From Prevotella sp. (GTDB lineage: Bacteria; Bacteroidota; Bacteroidia; Bacteroidales; Bacteroidaceae): a DNA stretch of 33,192 nt. Within the stretch, counting starts at the first letter, position 1. The number at the start of each line of letters is the position of its first letter. Made by a program: the position numbers and the translations under genes. Location: the NCBI GenBank assembly GCA_017476785.1, contig JAFUZD010000111.1:1-33192 (forward strand), read 5' to 3'. The notes beneath the pieces were generated by a model that saw only the letters and a program-made list of their open reading frames with translations, did no database searches and was not told where the DNA came from. Positions 31,136-33,192 of this stretch are shown here, in pieces.

Positions 31136-32983
31136 ATGGCAAACAAAGAGAAACTCTTTACCGAGTTTACCGCTCCCACCACGCAAGAGTGGCTGGACAA
31201 GATTGAAGTGGACCTGAAAGGTGCCGACTTCCAGAAGCGGTTGGTATGGAGAACAAACGAAGGATTCAACGTGCAGCCCTTCTACCGCCGCGAGGACTTG
31301 GCGGAGCTGAAGACGCCAGACGCCCTGCCGGGCGAATTTCCTTTCGTTCGAGGTAACAAGAAAGACGACAATGCGTGGTATGTCCGGCAGAACATCATTG
31401 TCAATGACCCGAAAGAGGCCAATGCAAAAGCGCTCGACATCTTGAATAAAGGTCTCGACTCGCTGGGCTTCTATTTCCCCGGCGACCTTGTGAGCGCAGA
31501 GACCGTGGCTACGCTGCTCGACGGAATCTATCTCGACATCGTCGAGGTGAACTTCTGCACCTGCAAGCGCCGTTCGCTGGAACTGGCTCAGTTGCTGGTG
31601 GCCTACTTCGAGGAGAAAGGCTACGACAAAGAGAAAGTAGTGGGCAGTATCGACTGGGATCCCATCGAGAAGATGGTGATGCAGGGTAAGGACACTACGC
31701 CGGTATTGGCACTGGCTCCGCAGCTCATCAATACGCTGAAGGATTATCCCAACTTCCGCTGCATTACGGTGAACACCGAGGCACTCAACAATGCCGGTGC
31801 CTATATCGTGCAGGAGCTGGGCTATGCACTGGCTTGGGGTAATGAGTACCTGCAGCAGCTGACCGACGCCGGCGTAGACATCGACACGGCAGCCAAGAAG
31901 ATTAAGTTCAATATGGGCGTCAGCGAGAATTATTTTATGGAGCTGGCCAAGTTCCGTGCCGCCCGTCTGCTGTGGGCACAGATTGTAAAGCAGTATGAGC
32001 CGAAGTGCGACTGCGCCTGCAAGATGATTGTCAACGCAACGACGTCGACCTATAATCAGACGCTGTTCGACTCCTATGTCAATCTGCTCCGCTCTCAGAC
32101 CGAGGCAATGAGTGCTGCGCTGGGTGGTATCCATTCGATGGTGGTGACGCCGTTCAATGTCACCTATGAGCAGTCCACCGACTTCTCGGAGCGCATCGCT
32201 CGCAATCAGCAGCTATTGCTGAAAGAGGAGAGCCACTTCGGACAGATTGTCGACCCGGGAGCCGGCTCGTATTATATTGAGCATCTGACCGATGCTTTGG
32301 CTCGCGAAAGCTGGAAAATATTCCTGAAAGTGGAAGAGGAGGGTGGATTCCTCGCTGCCGTTAAGGCTGGAACCATTCAGGACGATATCAACGCCACGAA
32401 CCAGAAACGCCACGGCGACGCAGCCAAGCGTAAGGAGTTCCTGCTTGGTACCAACCAATTCCCCAACTTCACGGAGAAGAGTGAGGGCAAGCGCCCGGTA
32501 ACAGTTGGCTGTGGCTGCGGACACGCTGATACTGCTCCTTTCAAGCGCATCAGCAGCACCCGCTTGGCTGCTGACTTCGAGGATTTGCGCATTCACACAG
32601 AAGAGCAGAAAGTGCCCACCGCCTTTATGCTGACCATCGGTAATCTGGCAATGCGTCAGGCTCGTGCACAGTTCTCGTGCAACTTCCTCGCCTGTGCAGG
32701 CTACAAAGTGGTCGACAACCTCGGCTTTAAGACAGTAGAAGAGGGCGTGGATGCTGCATTGGAGGCTGGTGCCGACATCGTGGTGCTCTGTTCATCGGAC
32801 GATGAATATGCCGAGTATGCCATTCCCGCATTCAAGTATCTGGATGGCCGTGCTATGTTTGTCGTAGCCGGCGCCCCCGCTTGTATGGACGACCTGAAGG
32901 CAGCCGGTATCGAGAATTTCATCCACGTGCGTTGCAACGTGCTCGAGACACTGAAAGAGTATAATCAGAAACTTGGTATCTAA
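31136..32983 (+). CDS. mutA: methylmalonyl-CoA mutase small (beta) subunit
   Basis: A 615-residue non-catalytic partner of MutB. The heterodimer interconverts succinyl-CoA and methylmalonyl-CoA, the B12-dependent step in propionate formation. The N-terminal TIM-barrel domain contains SYVNLLRSQTEAMSAALGGI-like sequence and DPGAGSYYIEHLT. The C-terminal flavodoxin-like domain (about 480-615) keeps the fold (TVEEGVDAALEAGADIVVLC) but lacks the DxHxxG cobalamin-binding motif, as expected for MutA. Local Cys-rich spots (CDCAC, CGCGH) are noticeable. mutB follows after 21 bp. Confidence 0.96.
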   Translation: MANKEKLFTEFTAPTTQEWLDKIEVDLKGADFQKRLVWRTNEGFNVQPFYRREDLAELKTPDALPGEFPFVRGNKKDDNAWYVRQNIIVNDPKEANAKALDILNKGLDSLGFYFPGDLVSAETVATLLDGIYLDIVEVNFCTCKRRSLELAQLLVAYFEEKGYDKEKVVGSIDWDPIEKMVMQGKDTTPVLALAPQLINTLKDYPNFRCITVNTEALNNAGAYIVQELGYALAWGNEYLQQLTDAGVDIDTAAKKIKFNMGVSENYFMELAKFRAARLLWAQIVKQYEPKCDCACKMIVNATTSTYNQTLFDSYVNLLRSQTEAMSAALGGIHSMVVTPFNVTYEQSTDFSERIARNQQLLLKEESHFGQIVDPGAGSYYIEHLTDALARESWKIFLKVEEEGGFLAAVKAGTIQDDINATNQKRHGDAAKRKEFLLGTNQFPNFTEKSEGKRPVTVGCGCGHADTAPFKRISSTRLAADFEDLRIHTEEQKVPTAFMLTIGNLAMRQARAQFSCNFLACAGYKVVDNLGFKTVEEGVDAALEAGADIVVLCSSDDEYAEYAIPAFKYLDGRAMFVVAGAPACMDDLKAAGIENFIHVRCNVLETLKEYNQKLGI

Positions 32984-32989
32984 ACGAAT

Positions 32990-32995
32990 AGGAGG
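32990..32995 (+). promoter_or_regulatory. strong Shine-Dalgarno site for mutB
   Basis: AGGAGG lies 9 nt before the mutB ATG (33005). Such a consensus site is uncommon in Bacteroidetes and is absent before most genes in this window. Confidence 0.7.
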
Positions 32996-33004
32996 ACTTG
33001 AATT

Positions 33005-33192
33005 ATGCGTAAAAATTTTAAGGATATTGACATTTATGCAGGCATCAAGGCTCAGGATGGTGCCAAGTGGATTAAGGACAATCATATTGAGAACAATTGG
33101 AAGACTCCGGAGCACATTGAGGTACGCCCCGTCTATACGAAGGAAGACCTCGAGGGAATGGAGCATCTTGACTTTACGGCCGGTATCCCGCC
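33005..33192 (+). CDS. mutB: methylmalonyl-CoA mutase large (alpha) subunit, 5' part
   Basis: The first 62 codons of the catalytic subunit; the gene runs past the window end. The N-terminus MRKNFKDIDIYAG and the segment NNWKTPEHIEVRPVYTKEDL followed by EGMEHLDFTAGIP match MutB. The remainder, including the substrate pocket and the cobalamin-binding domain, is not visible. It is cotranscribed with mutA. Confidence 0.93.
   Translation, partial: MRKNFKDIDIYAGIKAQDGAKWIKDNHIENNWKTPEHIEVRPVYTKEDLEGMEHLDFTAGIP

Noticed and set aside
31049-32134. 361-residue open frame on the - strand
   Set aside because: It is a shadow of mutA and runs into the mutA promoter region.

Overview
The window is typical of a Bacteroidales chromosome, most likely Prevotellaceae (moderate confidence). 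The evidence is the recurring TAnnTTTG -7 promoter element with a TTG/TTTG box about 19-20 bp upstream, the scarcity of Shine-Dalgarno sites, SusC-free Bacteroidetes-style lipoproteins, an ECF sigma factor of the Bacteroidetes type, an AspT-family transporter, a methylmalonyl-CoA mutase pair and Na+-pumping decarboxylase subunits. No rRNA, tRNA, CRISPR array or transposase is visible. No gene-free stretch exceeds 300 bases.

Layout. 1-200: four tandem hairpin repeats abutting fmt. 211-2035: fmt, a 42-residue small ORF and rpe on +. 2148-2747: an ECF sigma factor on -. 2970-4922: a GHMP kinase/nucleotidyltransferase fusion on +. 8899-4998: rfbA, a Wzc-type tyrosine kinase and a small HAD phosphatase on -, a polysaccharide-related operon. 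9025-11960: a conserved unknown, then a coiled-coil protein, zapA and rny on +.

21606-12182, on -, is the most distinctive region. It is a seven-gene envelope redox operon: porin, imelysin lipoprotein, di-haem oxidoreductase lipoprotein, OprO/P-like porin, monohaem cytochrome lipoprotein, a large Rid-family protein and a CcsBA-type cytochrome c synthase. The operon is transcribed divergently from a regulator (21780-22739) that joins a RIC/YtfE-like di-iron haemerythrin domain to a LuxR DNA-binding domain. A perfect 16-bp palindrome lies between the operon promoter and its first start codon. Next to the regulator are a flavin-reductase-like lipoprotein and a second LuxR-type regulator with a degenerate receiver domain. 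Taken together, this looks like a self-contained iron/haem and redox module under a putative O2-, NO- or iron-sensing regulator; that link is inference.

28740-24273, on -: an AspT-like transporter, then the gamma/delta-like (OadG), biotin carrier and beta (OadB) subunits of a Na+-translocating decarboxylase, without its carboxyltransferase subunit. Divergent from it is a TPR hybrid-free sensor histidine kinase (28895-30895), followed by mutA and the first 62 codons of mutB. Methylmalonyl-CoA mutase and methylmalonyl-CoA decarboxylase together serve the succinate-to-propionate pathway, so the right end looks like fermentation and energy conservation.
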